DNA of 64,000 nucleotides from Bradyrhizobium guangdongense (GCF_006483445.1 NZ_PPPT01000090.1:24103-88102); one strand, 5' to 3'; shown: positions 24,851-34,026, numbered from the stretch's first letter. Program-made: numbers and translations. Notes: generated by a model from the letters alone, not told the origin.

Positions 24851-27406
24851 GAAGATCGGCTCATACGATTTCAGCATGCTGCTGTTGCCTGCGACGGCGC
24901 CGGTCAGGAACGACGTGAAATTGCCGTTGGTGTCGGTGCTCCAGATCGAGAACTGGCCCGTGCTCGAATCCTTCCAGGCGACGTCATAGCCGCCGCTAAC
25001 GACCTCGGCAGCGACCGGCGACCATGTCCCGGCCTGACCGACCACGACGGGTGAGCCGTTCATCTTCAGCGAAGGACCGGATCCGCCGGTATAGAAGAAA
25101 TAGTTGTTGCCGCTCACGACCAGGCTGGTGGAGCCGGCGGATTCGATCACGCTCGGCGGAATCCCGATGGTGCCGTCGCCATTCAGGTCCTGATGGAAGG
25201 TGTTTTCGAGATTCTCCAGCGTCGTGCTGGTGCCGGATACCGCGCCGGTCAGATAGGACGTGAAATTGCCGTTGCTGTCGGTGGTCCAGATCGAGAACTG
25301 ACCCGTACTCGAATTTTTCCAGGCGACGTCGTAGCCGCTTCCGGTCTGCTCGCCGCCAACCAGCGACCAGGTGCCCGCCTGCCCTGCCACAACGGCGTTG
25401 CCGCCGTACTTGAGCGTCGGACCGTTGCTGGTGCCGTTCGCATAGAGCGCGAAATTGCTGCCGACCCGCGCGAGCGTGGTCGAGCCGAACGACTCGATGA
25501 CGACCGGGCTCGGCGCCGACGGCACGCCGATCGTGCCGTCGCCGTTGAGGTCCTGATGGAAGGTGTTTTCGAGATTCTCCAGCGTCGTGCTCGAGCCGGA
25601 CACCGCGCCGGTCAGATAACTCGTGAAGTTACCGCCGCTATCAGCGGTCCAGATCGAATACTGGCCTGAGCTCGAATCGTGCCAGGCGATGTCGTAGCCC
25701 CCGGACGTCTGTTCGGCGGCGAAGGGGGTCCAGGTTCCGGCACCGCCGACGACGACCGCCGCACCGCCATATCTCAGTTCCGGCCCGATCCCGCCGGCGA
25801 CGGGCTCGAGAAAATAGAAGACGCCGTGATGCGTCAGCTCGGTCGATCCGATCGCCTCGACCACGACTGCCGGGAGCAGTTGTACCGCCGCGGTCACCGC
25901 TGGATTGACCTGGACGAGGCCGGCGCCGCTGACGGCAGAGTTCGCCATCGGCAGCGCCGTTTGCTCCATGATCTGTTCGACCTGCGCCGGGGTCAGGTTG
26001 GGGTTGGCCGACAGCAGGAGTGCCGCGACGCCGGCAAGGCTGGCCGATGCCGCCGACGTCCCGTAGAAATTGCTCAACCCTCCCGTGAGCGTGGTCGCAA
26101 TTCCGTCGACGCTGGAGACGACAACGGGAGTCAGCAGTTGCGGGGATGCGAGCCGCGTCCCGTCGTTGGCAAACAGCAGCTGGGCTCCCGCGCCGGAGGA
26201 CGAGAAGGTCTCGCTGACAGCCGGGCTGACGCCGAAAGCCGGCGTCGATGCGACGCTGACGGCGCCTGCCGTGATCACCCCCGGCGTCATCGCGTGACCG
26301 ACCAGGGCGCCGGCGTTCGCGCCACTGATGCTTCCCGGCAGGCCATTGGTGAAAAGGACTTCCTTGATCAGCCCCGGGTCCGGACCAAAAAGGTTGGTGA
26401 TGACGATCTGGTAGGTGCCGGAAGCGGTGAACATGTAGCCCGTGAAAGGATTGTTCGCTTCGCCGACGGACGCATTAGTCGCCTGGGCGATCAACGTCCC
26501 ATTCTGGAAGACGAACATGTCGATGTCGGGCGCATGCCCGGAGTTGAAATTCGCCTGCCCGTAGGGCAGGTCCCATTCCAGCAACAACGGCACCGGGTGA
26601 GTCGAACTCGCGGTGACCGTAATGGTCTGGGCGATGCTGCCGTTGAACATGACGACATCGTCCCAAAACCCGCCGTTGAACCATCCCGAACTATGCGTCC
26701 ATGTCGTCTGATAGGCGTTGCTGGCATTGTTGCCAGCGGAGGTGATGTAAGTGACGCCCTGGGCCTCGACGGTCTGGATCGCTTGCGCGATGACGCCGTT
26801 CTGGAAGAACGGCTCGTCGAAATAGCTCACATCGTCGCAGATCACCTTGCAGCCGGCGGCCGCCAGCGCGAGGATGCCGTTGGCAAAATCCTGCTCGCTG
26901 AAGTCGGCGGTGTAGAACGCAAGGCTCGCACTCGGCGCGATCTCGTGCACGATCTGCATCATCGCGCGGCCTTCGTCGCTCCCGCCCGACGTGAAATCCT
27001 TCAGCACCTGGACGTTGGCGGCGGACGGCAGCGCGCCGCTGGCCTCGTCGGCCGCAGCGCCGCCCTTGTTGTTGAAGCTGTCGGAGATGACGCCAACCTT
27101 GATGCCGGAGCCGTTGACACCGGCGCCTACGGCATTGAGGGCTTGCAGCACCTGCGCCGCGGTAGCGCCCGTCGAGCTGACGGCTGAAGAGGTTGTCGGA
27201 TCAACCACGTCCTGCGTGAGGCCCGCCACACTCGCGTGAGAAAGTGGCACGGCGGCGGGCTTCTCCGCCAGGGCAGGCAAATCAGTCGTCAAGGGCGCCG
27301 CTGAACCCGGCCAGACCGCAGTCCCATCTACAATTAGCTGCGCGAAATCATCATCAAGAAAACCGCCGGACGAATCCTGCGGATCGCCCCCGTACCGAAA
27401 TTTCAT
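24584..27406 (-). CDS. Secreted serine protease (S8/S53-like) with three Trp-rich C-terminal repeats
   Basis: 940 residues, no Sec signal. The catalytic domain (about 85-505) has KVGVISDSFNN, then GSDEGRAMMQIVHEIAP, YITSAGN (oxyanion region) and YGTSAASASLAGVAALLL (Ser nucleophile). The DEGRAM segment is typical of the subtilase subgroup that resembles sedolisins. Three ~115-residue repeats follow (about 512-866), each running from a VIESxGSTxL start to a DLNGDGTIG end. They match the tryptophan-rich W_rich_C family, and the end resembles an EF-hand/dockerin calcium loop. The tail (DTMPAPASWVSEVVEH to HDHQLLA) is shared with the M10 protease at 27665. Export is probably by a type I system encoded elsewhere. 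Confidence 0.85.
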   Translation of the reverse strand: MKFRYGGDPQDSSGGFLDDDFAQLIVDGTAVWPGSAAPLTTDLPALAEKPAAVPLSHASVAGLTQDVVDPTTSSAVSSTGATAAQVLQALNAVGAGVNGSGIKVGVISDSFNNKGGAAADEASGALPSAANVQVLKDFTSGGSDEGRAMMQIVHEIAPSASLAFYTADFSEQDFANGILALAAAGCKVICDDVSYFDEPFFQNGVIAQAIQTVEAQGVTYITSAGNNASNAYQTTWTHSSGWFNGGFWDDVVMFNGSIAQTITVTASSTHPVPLLLEWDLPYGQANFNSGHAPDIDMFVFQNGTLIAQATNASVGEANNPFTGYMFTASGTYQIVITNLFGPDPGLIKEVLFTNGLPGSISGANAGALVGHAMTPGVITAGAVSVASTPAFGVSPAVSETFSSSGAGAQLLFANDGTRLASPQLLTPVVVSSVDGIATTLTGGLSNFYGTSAASASLAGVAALLLSANPNLTPAQVEQIMEQTALPMANSAVSGAGLVQVNPAVTAAVQLLPAVVVEAIGSTELTHHGVFYFLEPVAGGIGPELRYGGAAVVVGGAGTWTPFAAEQTSGGYDIAWHDSSSGQYSIWTADSGGNFTSYLTGAVSGSSTTLENLENTFHQDLNGDGTIGVPSAPSPVVIESFGSTTLARVGSNFALYANGTSNGPTLKYGGNAVVAGQAGTWSLVGGEQTGSGYDVAWKNSSTGQFSIWTTDSNGNFTSYLTGAVSGTSTTLENLENTFHQDLNGDGTIGIPPSVIESAGSTSLVVSGNNYFFYTGGSGPSLKMNGSPVVVGQAGTWSPVAAEVVSGGYDVAWKDSSTGQFSIWSTDTNGNFTSFLTGAVAGNSSMLKSYEPIFHQDLNGDGTTGAAPLAPSGAVAAVAQHGGFVFAESGASPGAYQPEPLDTMPAPASWVSEVVEHFHDVGGPAALTDYLAAFLHDHQLLA
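24810..25870 (-). repeat. Three tandem Trp-rich (W_rich_C) repeats in the serine protease
   Basis: Three ~345-base units, approximately 25525-25870, 25160-25505 and 24810-25150, encode the repeat with conserved FSIWTTDSNGNFTSYLTG and FHQDLNGDGTIG segments. DNA similarity between units, and to the three units in the M10 protease gene, is high, which favours recombination between them. Confidence 0.85.
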
Positions 27407-27575
27407 CGCCTAGCGCCCCGGCCTTGAGATGAAGCCCTCCGGAAGTGCCGTCGCTTGTGGCGTCGGCACCTCGTCCCCCGAGCTTCGGAGAAACTTCAGT
27501 CTGGCAAAGGCTGGTTGTAAAGGCAAACCCTGTTTCAACTCAAGGTTTCGCTCAAGTTCGCGTTTAAGCGACCGG

Positions 27576-27635
27576 CATTTTTGTGCCGGTCATGCCTGTG
27601 ACAAGGATGGGATTGGCGTGTCGCGCTGGACCTGA
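27576..27635 (+). pseudogene. Relic of the glycosidase-like gene 3' end
   Basis: The last 13 codons before the TGA at 27633-27635 read ACDKDGIGVSRWT, against AYGKDGFGAARWT at the end of the intact gene (24554). Similarity extends a few codons upstream with gaps. The 29-base spacer to the facing protease stop (27665) is the same length as at the intact locus. No start or upstream coding region survives, so this is a fragment left by duplication. Confidence 0.75.
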
Positions 27636-27664
27636 TCTCGGCGACCAGGTCTCGGGCGCCGTTC

Positions 27665-30214
27665 TCAGGCGAGCAACTGGTGATCGTGCAGGAAGCCGGC
27701 CAGAAAGTCGGTGAGCGCCGCAGGTCCGCCCGCATCGTGCAGATGCGCGACGACCTCGGACGCCCAGGATGCGGGCGCGGGCATCGTATCCGGCACCTCG
27801 TGCTGGACGTTCACGGGACCGACGCCGGCCTCCGCGAAGACGAAGCCGTCGGCTGTCACCGGGGCAGCCGCGCCCGACGAGGCCAATGGTGCGGCGCCGG
27901 TTATTCCGTCACCGTTCAGGTCCTGATGGAAGATCGGCTCGTACGATTTCAGCGTGCTGCTGTTGCTCGCGACGGCGCCGGTCAGGAACGACGTGAAATT
28001 GCCGTTGGTGTCGGTGCTCCAGATCGAGAACTGGCCCGTGCTCGAATCCCTCCAGGCGACATCATAGCCGCCGCTGACCGCCTCGACGGCGACCGGCGAC
28101 CACGTTCCGGCCTGCCCGACCACGACGGCGTTGCCGGCATATTTCAGCGTGGGACCGGAGCCGGCGGTGTTGAGATGATAATTGTTGTTGGCCACGACGA
28201 GGCTGGTTGATCCGGCCGCCTCGATCACGAGGCCGACATTGCCGTCGCCATTCAGATCCTGCTGGAAGGTGCCCTCCAGATTTTCCAGTACGGCGCTGGT
28301 GCCGGAGACCGCACCGGTCAGATAGGACGTGAAATTGCCGTTGCTGTCGGTCGTCCAGATCGAGAACTGGCCCGAGCTCGAGTCTTTCCAGGCGACGTCA
28401 TAGCCGGTTCCGGTCTGCTCGGCACCGACGAGCGACCAGGTGCCGGCCTGACCGGCGATCACGGCGTTGCCGCTATATTTGAGCGTCGGACCGCTGCTGG
28501 TGCCGTTGGCATAGAGCGCGTAGTTGCTGCCGACCAGTGCCAGCGTCGTCGAGCCAAACGACTCGACGGCGACGGACGCCGGCGCTGACGGCACGCCGAT
28601 CGTGCCGTCGCCGTTGAGATCCTGGTGGAAGGTGGTCTCCAGATTTTCCAGCGTCGTGCTCGTGCCGGACACAGCGCCGGTCAGGAACGAGGTGTGGTTG
28701 CCGCTGCTGTCGACGGTCCAGATCGAGAACTCGCCGGTGGTCGCATTCTTCCACGCGACGTCGTAACCGCTTCCGGTCTGCTCGGCCGCAATCGGGGACC
28801 AGGGCGCAGCCCCACCCACAGCCACGGCGGAGCCGGCATATTTCAACACCGGCCCGGTGCCGCCGGCCGTTGGATTGAGGGAGTAGGTGCCGCCGCTCTG
28901 CACCAGGCTGGTGGTGCCGATCGCCTCGATCACGACGGGGGCGAGCTGGCTGATCAGCGTGGTGCTCGTAACCGTGCCGTCGGCGAACTGGAAATATTCC
29001 ACTCCCGACACGGTATCGGTGCCGTCGGGCGTGCCGGAACGGAGGTCGACCAGCGTAAATACCTGCGTGGTCGAGTTGTAGCTGATCCCGTAATTCGCCT
29101 TGCTGCCGGAATACGCGACGGTGTCGGTGCCGGAGCCGCCGATGATGGTGTCGTTGCCGCCGTTGCCTCTCAGCGTGTCGTTGCCGCTGCCGCCGTTCAA
29201 CACGTTCGCAATCGCGTTGCCGATGATGCTGTCGTTGCCGGAGCCGCCGATGGCGTTGTCGATGTAGGAGCGCGCGTCGTTGTTGTAGAGATAGGCGTTG
29301 TAGACGTTGCCCGAGGCGTAATAGCCGTTGCCGAGATAGGCGATCTGCGTCGACGAGAACGTCGATGCCGCACCCGGATTGAGGTTGAGCGACAGGTTGG
29401 TCGTGTAGTTCGAGAGGTCGTAGGTGTCGACGCCGTTGCCGTCCCAGATCGTCTCGAAGATGCGGTTGGCCGAGCCGCCGGCGCCGCCGCCCGGTGCCGC
29501 CTGTCCGACGCCGTTGATGGACATCTGCCCGGTCGTCGTGTTCCAGGTGTAGACGGTGTTGCCGCTCTGCGTGCTGTAATTCGCGCCGTACAGCGTCTGC
29601 ATCGCGAGGATGTCGTTCGCCATATAGGTTTGCGAGAACCCATAGGCCTCAGCGGTGTAGCCGGTCAGCGGCGCGCCGACATAGCTGCGATAGCTCATGA
29701 CGGTGTATTCGCTGTCGTCGTGCGCGCTGGGCACCGCGACGTTTGCGACGCCGCCGGTCTCCTGGCTGTGCTTCAGGCCGACGGCATGGCCGAGCTCATG
29801 CAGCGCGGTCACGAAATAATAGTTCCCGAGCGAGGCCAGCGAATAATTGTAGCCGGTGCCGAACCAGATATCGCCGCCCGATGCAACGCCCCACGGGTAG
29901 TAGGCATAGGACGTCGGATTGGCCGCCGGCGACTGCGCCACCATGATGTCGGCACCGTTGGTACCGGCGTACTGGATGTTGGCGTTGGTGTAGCTGTTGA
30001 TCAGGCCGACGGCGTAGACGATCGCCACCTGCATCTGGTACGGCGCCTGCGTGAAGCCGGCGCCCGTCGGCTCGCCATTGCCGTAATAGGGTGACGGATA
30101 GTCGCTCGGCGAATCCGGAAAGCTGTAGGTGATCGTGCCGGACCATTTGGTGCCGCCGAGCAGCCCGTCGATCTCCGCATTATTCGTGGCGCTGGCATAG
30201 ACGGCGGTGGCCAA
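27665..30214 (-). CDS. Serralysin-like M10 metalloprotease with RTX and Trp-rich repeats
   Basis: 849 residues from a TTG at 30214 with GGAG 7 bases upstream. No ATG fits. Zinc motif HELGHAVGLKH (His139, Glu140, His143, His149) and Met-turn YTVMSYRSY (Met173) identify a serralysin-type metzincin. RTX-type GGSGNDxxxG nonapeptides lie at about 323-365, then three W_rich_C repeats (about 424-770) and the C-terminal tail shared with the neighbouring serine protease. There is no Sec signal, so type I secretion is expected, but no ABC/MFP exporter is in the window. Calcium should stabilise the RTX and NGDG loops. Confidence 0.9.
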   Translation of the reverse strand: MATAVYASATNNAEIDGLLGGTKWSGTITYSFPDSPSDYPSPYYGNGEPTGAGFTQAPYQMQVAIVYAVGLINSYTNANIQYAGTNGADIMVAQSPAANPTSYAYYPWGVASGGDIWFGTGYNYSLASLGNYYFVTALHELGHAVGLKHSQETGGVANVAVPSAHDDSEYTVMSYRSYVGAPLTGYTAEAYGFSQTYMANDILAMQTLYGANYSTQSGNTVYTWNTTTGQMSINGVGQAAPGGGAGGSANRIFETIWDGNGVDTYDLSNYTTNLSLNLNPGAASTFSSTQIAYLGNGYYASGNVYNAYLYNNDARSYIDNAIGGSGNDSIIGNAIANVLNGGSGNDTLRGNGGNDTIIGGSGTDTVAYSGSKANYGISYNSTTQVFTLVDLRSGTPDGTDTVSGVEYFQFADGTVTSTTLISQLAPVVIEAIGTTSLVQSGGTYSLNPTAGGTGPVLKYAGSAVAVGGAAPWSPIAAEQTGSGYDVAWKNATTGEFSIWTVDSSGNHTSFLTGAVSGTSTTLENLETTFHQDLNGDGTIGVPSAPASVAVESFGSTTLALVGSNYALYANGTSSGPTLKYSGNAVIAGQAGTWSLVGAEQTGTGYDVAWKDSSSGQFSIWTTDSNGNFTSYLTGAVSGTSAVLENLEGTFQQDLNGDGNVGLVIEAAGSTSLVVANNNYHLNTAGSGPTLKYAGNAVVVGQAGTWSPVAVEAVSGGYDVAWRDSSTGQFSIWSTDTNGNFTSFLTGAVASNSSTLKSYEPIFHQDLNGDGITGAAPLASSGAAAPVTADGFVFAEAGVGPVNVQHEVPDTMPAPASWASEVVAHLHDAGGPAALTDFLAGFLHDHQLLA
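27895..28944 (-). repeat. Three tandem Trp-rich (W_rich_C) repeats in the M10 protease
   Basis: Units approximately 28590-28944, 28245-28580 and 27895-28235. Each ends in LNGDG and is nearly identical in parts to the units of the serine protease gene. The order of subtypes matches: the middle unit in both genes starts with the ESFGSTTLA variant and the last with the E-AGSTSLVV variant. Confidence 0.85.
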
Positions 30215-30397
30215 GGAACGTCTCCAGGAACGTGTCGCCCATGATCCGATTCGATTGCGACAACGATTCTAGCGTTAGAAGGATACGTTTGGTTTAATTT
30301 GGGCAGCTTGCGATCCGCACCTCCGATAACGACTTGTTAAGCGAAAACACCGTGTTTACACGGACGCGGAACTGGCTTGGGGCGATCGGAAGGAACC

Positions 30398-30700
30398 ATG
30401 ATACTGCTTCGCCTTGCCGCCGTCGTCTCGGGCGCCCTGGTCGCGTTCGCGAGCGTGGATCACCTGCTTCCCGAGGAACTGTGCATCATGTCACGGAAAG
30501 CCCAAGCGGACGAGACCGCCAAAATGGCTCCGGCGCGCACCGTGCCCCCGGCACGCGATCCCGCCATCGCGGTCGCCGAGGAGTACGAGCTGGCCCGTCG
30601 CAAGGGCACAGCCGAGGCATTCGAGCTGTTCATCGCCCGCCACGGCGACGATCCGCTGGCCGAGAAGGCCCGCGCCGAGCTGAAGCGGCTGTCGCGCTGA
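30398..30700 (+). CDS. Small exported hypothetical protein
   Basis: 100 residues from the ATG at 30398, with GGAAGG upstream. The N-terminus MILLRLAAVVSGALVAFAS is a signal peptide or anchor. The C-terminal part (EAFELFIARHGDDPLAEKARAELKRLSR) resembles single helical repeats seen at the ends of TPR or caspase-associated proteins. No family was recognised. It stands alone between the M10 protease (divergent) and the CoA transferase. Confidence 0.6.
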   Translation: MILLRLAAVVSGALVAFASVDHLLPEELCIMSRKAQADETAKMAPARTVPPARDPAIAVAEEYELARRKGTAEAFELFIARHGDDPLAEKARAELKRLSR

Positions 30701-30819
30701 ACCGGCCTGCTCGTCAACTCAAGCCCTCAATTTGCAAGGTGCCACCTGCGCCAACGCGGTTGCCGCATCTTTTTTGCGCACTATGGTAGGGGCAAAAGCC
30801 TGCCAGGAGCCGTCCTAAA

Positions 30820-32013
30820 ATGCCCTTTCCGCATGCCTCGGAAGCCCTCTCGCGCTTCACCGTGCTCGATCTGACGCGCGTCCGCTCCGGTCCGACCTGC
30901 GTGCGGCAGCTCGCCGACTGGGGCGCCACCGTCATCAAGATCGACGCGCTTCTGGAGGATGCCGGCGGCGAGCAGCCCGGCGGCCCCCGCCAGGGCTCGG
31001 ACTTCCAGAACCTGCACCGCAACAAGCGGGCCATGACGCTCAATCTGAAGGACCCGCGAGGGCTCGAGGTCTTCAAGCGCCTCGCCGCCAAGGCCGACGT
31101 CGTGGTCGAGAATTTCCGCCCCGACGTGAAGATCAAGCTCGGCATCGACTATGAGAGCCTCGCAAAGATCAATCCGCGGCTCGTCTATGGCAGCATCTCC
31201 GGATTCGGCCAGGACGGCCCCTATCACAAGCGGCCGGGTTTTGATCAGATCGCGCAGGGCATGGGCGGGCTGATGTCGATCACGGGCGCGCCGGGCCAGG
31301 GCCCGATGCGGGTCGGCATTCCCGTCGCCGACCTCACCGCCGGCCTGTTCTGCGCCATCGGCATCCTCACCGCGCTGCTCGAGCGCGATGTCTCCGGCAA
31401 GGGCCAGTGGGTGCAGACCTCGCTGTTGCAGGCCCAGATCTTCATGCTCGATTTCCAGGCCGCCCGCTGGCTGATGGAGAAGGACGTCGCCAAGCAGGCC
31501 GGCAACAACCATCCGACCTCGATCCCGACCGGCGTGTTCAAGACCTCGGACGGTTATATCAACATCGCCACCACGGGCGGACGGATCTGGGAGCGCTGCG
31601 CGCAGGCGATCGGCGCGCCGGAGCTCGTCACCAATCCCGATTACGCCACCGCCCCAGCCCGCTCGGAGAACCGCGACGCGCTCAATGCCGCGATCGAAGC
31701 GCGCACGGTGACGAAGTCGACCGAGACGTGGGTCAGGGAGCTCAACGACGCCGGCGTTCCCTGCGGCCCCATCTACGCCATCGACCAGATGTTCGAGGAC
31801 GCGCAGGTCAAGCATCTTGGCATTGCGCAGGACGTGCCGAACGCGGAGAACCGTCACATCCGCCTGGTCGGCCAGCCCGTGTCGCTGTCGCGCACGCCGA
31901 GCAGGATGGTGGCGCGGCCGCCGGAGTTCGGCGAGCAGACCGAAGAAGTGCTCGCCGAGTTCGGCTTTGCCGCGAACGAGATCGCAGCGCTCAAGCAGGC
32001 CAAGGTGGTGTAA
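30820..32013 (+). CDS. CaiB/BaiF family III CoA-transferase
   Basis: 397 residues. The N-terminus (FTVLDLTRVRSGPTCVRQLADWGATVIKID), HRNKRAMTLNLKDPRG and the central GIPVADLTAGLFCAIGIL are family III hallmarks. The Asp in VADLTAG (about residue 171) matches the catalytic Asp that forms the aspartyl-CoA anhydride. It moves CoA between carboxylic acids. The substrate is not predictable from sequence. It lies just upstream of the CDP-sugar genes, but its metabolic link to them is unclear. Confidence 0.92.
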   Translation: MPFPHASEALSRFTVLDLTRVRSGPTCVRQLADWGATVIKIDALLEDAGGEQPGGPRQGSDFQNLHRNKRAMTLNLKDPRGLEVFKRLAAKADVVVENFRPDVKIKLGIDYESLAKINPRLVYGSISGFGQDGPYHKRPGFDQIAQGMGGLMSITGAPGQGPMRVGIPVADLTAGLFCAIGILTALLERDVSGKGQWVQTSLLQAQIFMLDFQAARWLMEKDVAKQAGNNHPTSIPTGVFKTSDGYINIATTGGRIWERCAQAIGAPELVTNPDYATAPARSENRDALNAAIEARTVTKSTETWVRELNDAGVPCGPIYAIDQMFEDAQVKHLGIAQDVPNAENRHIRLVGQPVSLSRTPSRMVARPPEFGEQTEEVLAEFGFAANEIAALKQAKVV

Positions 32014-32047
32014 CCCGAAGCGAGGCGCCTTCCGTCGGAGCAGGTCA

Positions 32048-32818
32048 ATGAAAGTCGTGATCCTCGCAGGCGGCCTCGGCACAAGGATTGCCGAAGAGAC
32101 CAGCACGCGGCCCAAACCGATGGTCGAGATCGGCGGCCGGCCGATCCTGTGGCACATCATGAAAATCTACAGCCATCACGGCTTCCATGATTTCGTGATC
32201 TGCCTTGGCTACAAGGGTTTTATGATCAAGGAGTATTTTGCGAACTACTTCCTCCACATGTCCGACGTGACGTTCCACCTTGCCGAAAACCGGATGGAGG
32301 TACATCGCGAGACCGCCGAGCCGTGGCGGGTGACGCTGGTCGACACCGGTGAGGCTACGCAGACCGGCGGCCGCTTGAAGCGCGTGCTGCCCTATGTCGC
32401 CGACGAGCCGTTCTTCGCGCTCACCTATGGCGATGGCGTTGCCGATATCGACCTCACGGCCGAAATCGCCTTCCACAAGACGCATGGCCGCCGGGCCACG
32501 GTCTCGGTGGTGCGGCCGTCGCGGCGTTTCGGCGCCGTTGCGATCGACGGCGACCGGGTCGTCAGCTTCGAGGAGAAGCCGCATGACGACGGCGGCTGGA
32601 TCAATGGCGGCTTCTTCCTGCTGTCGCCGTCGATCGGCGACCTCCTCACGGACGACCAGACTGTGTGGGAACGCGAGCCGATGGAGCAGCTCTCCCGCGG
32701 CGACGATCTGCGCGCCTATGTCCATCATGGCTTCTGGCACCCGATGGATTCCTTGCGCGACCGCAACTACCTCGAGGGTGAGTGGGCCAACAACCGCGCC
32801 CGGTGGAGGGTCTGGTGA
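32048..32818 (+). CDS. rfbF: Glucose-1-phosphate cytidylyltransferase
   Basis: 256 residues from the ATG at 32048. The nucleotidyltransferase signature LAGGLGTRIAEETSTRPKP is followed by MVEIGGRPILWHIMKIYS, and the RfbF-specific YGDGVADIDL and MDSLRDRNYLE are present. It makes CDP-glucose from CTP and glucose-1-phosphate. The length matches RfbF (257). It overlaps rfbG by four bases (GTGA), giving the first two steps of the CDP-6-deoxy-4-ketoglucose pathway. Confidence 0.95.
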   Translation: MKVVILAGGLGTRIAEETSTRPKPMVEIGGRPILWHIMKIYSHHGFHDFVICLGYKGFMIKEYFANYFLHMSDVTFHLAENRMEVHRETAEPWRVTLVDTGEATQTGGRLKRVLPYVADEPFFALTYGDGVADIDLTAEIAFHKTHGRRATVSVVRPSRRFGAVAIDGDRVVSFEEKPHDDGGWINGGFFLLSPSIGDLLTDDQTVWEREPMEQLSRGDDLRAYVHHGFWHPMDSLRDRNYLEGEWANNRARWRVW

Positions 32819-33888
32819 CCGACAAGACTTTCTGGCGCGGCAAGAAAGTCTTTCTGACCGGACATACCGGCTTCAAGGGCGCGTGGACGTCGCTGCTGCT
32901 GCATCGCCTCGGCGCTGAGGTCTTCGGCTACGCGCTGCCGCCGACGCATCCGTCTGCGCTGTTCTCGGCGGCGCGCATTGCCGACGACATCCAGCATCGC
33001 TTCGCCGACATTCGCGATCTCGCGACCTTGCGCACGGCGCTGAGCGAAGCCGCACCCGACATCATCATCCACATGGCGGCGCAGGCGTTGGTACGCCCCT
33101 CCTATGCCGAGCCGGTTGGGACGTTTGCGACCAATGTGATGGGCACGGTGCATGTGCTGGAGGCCGCGCGGCACCTTCCCGGCCTCAAGGCGATCCTGAT
33201 CGTCACCAGCGACAAGGCTTACGCCAACAACGGCCGCCAAACCGCCTTCGGCGAGGACGACCGTCTCGGCGGCGACGATCCCTACAGCAACAGCAAGGCC
33301 TGCGCGGAGCTCGTGACGCATGCCTATCACCACAGCTTCTTCAACACGCCAGGCGCAGCCCGTATCGCGACCGCACGCGCCGGCAACGTCTTTGGCGGCG
33401 GCGACTGGGCGCGCGACCGCCTGGTGCCCGACGCGGTGCAGGCCTTTCTCGCCGGCGAGGTGCTGCGCATCCGCAATCCCGCCTCCGTGCGGCCGTGGCA
33501 GCACGTGCTGGATCCCTTGGGCGGCTATCTCATGCTGATCGAGCGGCTGGTGGACGATCCGGCCTTCGCCGGCGGCTGGAATTTCGGCCCCGACCGCGCA
33601 AGCGAGGTGCCGGTCCGCGCCGTCGTCGAGCGGCTGATCGCGCTATGGGACGATGGGGCGCGCTGGACCAGCGACGACGGCCCGCGCCCGCCCGAGGCCG
33701 CCACTCTCAGGCTCGATTGCGAGAAGGCACGCGCGCAGCTCGGCTGGACGCCGCGGCTCGATCTCGACCAGGGACTGCGGCTGACGGTCGACTGGTACAA
33801 GGCCCTTCAGCAGGGCCGCGATGTCAGGCAATTGTCGCTCGACCAGATCGACGGCGCGGCAAAGATGAATTTCACAATGATAGCATAA
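32815..33888 (+). CDS. rfbG: CDP-glucose 4,6-dehydratase
   Basis: 357 residues from a GTG at 32815 overlapping the rfbF stop. The NAD-binding motif is FLTGHTGFKGAWTSLLL, the catalytic region is TSDKAY followed by DDPYSNSKACAEL (YxxxK), and the family segment ARAGNVFGGGDWA is present. It converts CDP-glucose to CDP-4-keto-6-deoxyglucose, the branch point for dideoxy and branched sugars. No rfbH-type C3 dehydrase is in the window. Confidence 0.95.
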   Translation: MTDKTFWRGKKVFLTGHTGFKGAWTSLLLHRLGAEVFGYALPPTHPSALFSAARIADDIQHRFADIRDLATLRTALSEAAPDIIIHMAAQALVRPSYAEPVGTFATNVMGTVHVLEAARHLPGLKAILIVTSDKAYANNGRQTAFGEDDRLGGDDPYSNSKACAELVTHAYHHSFFNTPGAARIATARAGNVFGGGDWARDRLVPDAVQAFLAGEVLRIRNPASVRPWQHVLDPLGGYLMLIERLVDDPAFAGGWNFGPDRASEVPVRAVVERLIALWDDGARWTSDDGPRPPEAATLRLDCEKARAQLGWTPRLDLDQGLRLTVDWYKALQQGRDVRQLSLDQIDGAAKMNFTMIA

Positions 33889-33890
33889 TA

Positions 33891-33970
33891 CCCCTGATTT
33901 GCCCGACGGGTCAAGCGGAATTTCGGTAAATCAGCAGTTGTCGTTTTCTACTGTGCATGGGGTTGTTTTC
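33891..33970. repeat. Dispersed intergenic repeat, rfbG downstream
   Basis: It begins CTGATTTGCCCGACGGGTCA and ends near CTACTGTGCATGGGGTTGTT. Inverted CTGATTT/AAATCAG arms (33894-33900, 33928-33934) and an inner CCCGACGGG hairpin are visible. It shares TTGCCCGACGGG and, inverted, GATTTACCGAA with 56640-56711. From memory these words recur widely between Bradyrhizobium genes. It may also end rfbG transcription. Confidence 0.6.
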
Positions 33971-34026
33971 AACCGTCCGTCGGACGATCCCCCATTCTTC
34001 GGACCAAGGCTGATTTCATTGCGCTT

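Noticed and set aside
24810..25870. Regular ~345-base repeats considered as a CRISPR-like or satellite array
   Set aside because: The units are in frame, encode Trp-rich protein repeats, and have no short direct repeat-spacer structure.
29118..29260. GC-rich inverted repeats near the RTX coding region considered as a mobile-element end
   Set aside because: The symmetry is explained by the repeated GGSGND codons. There is no target duplication or transposase.
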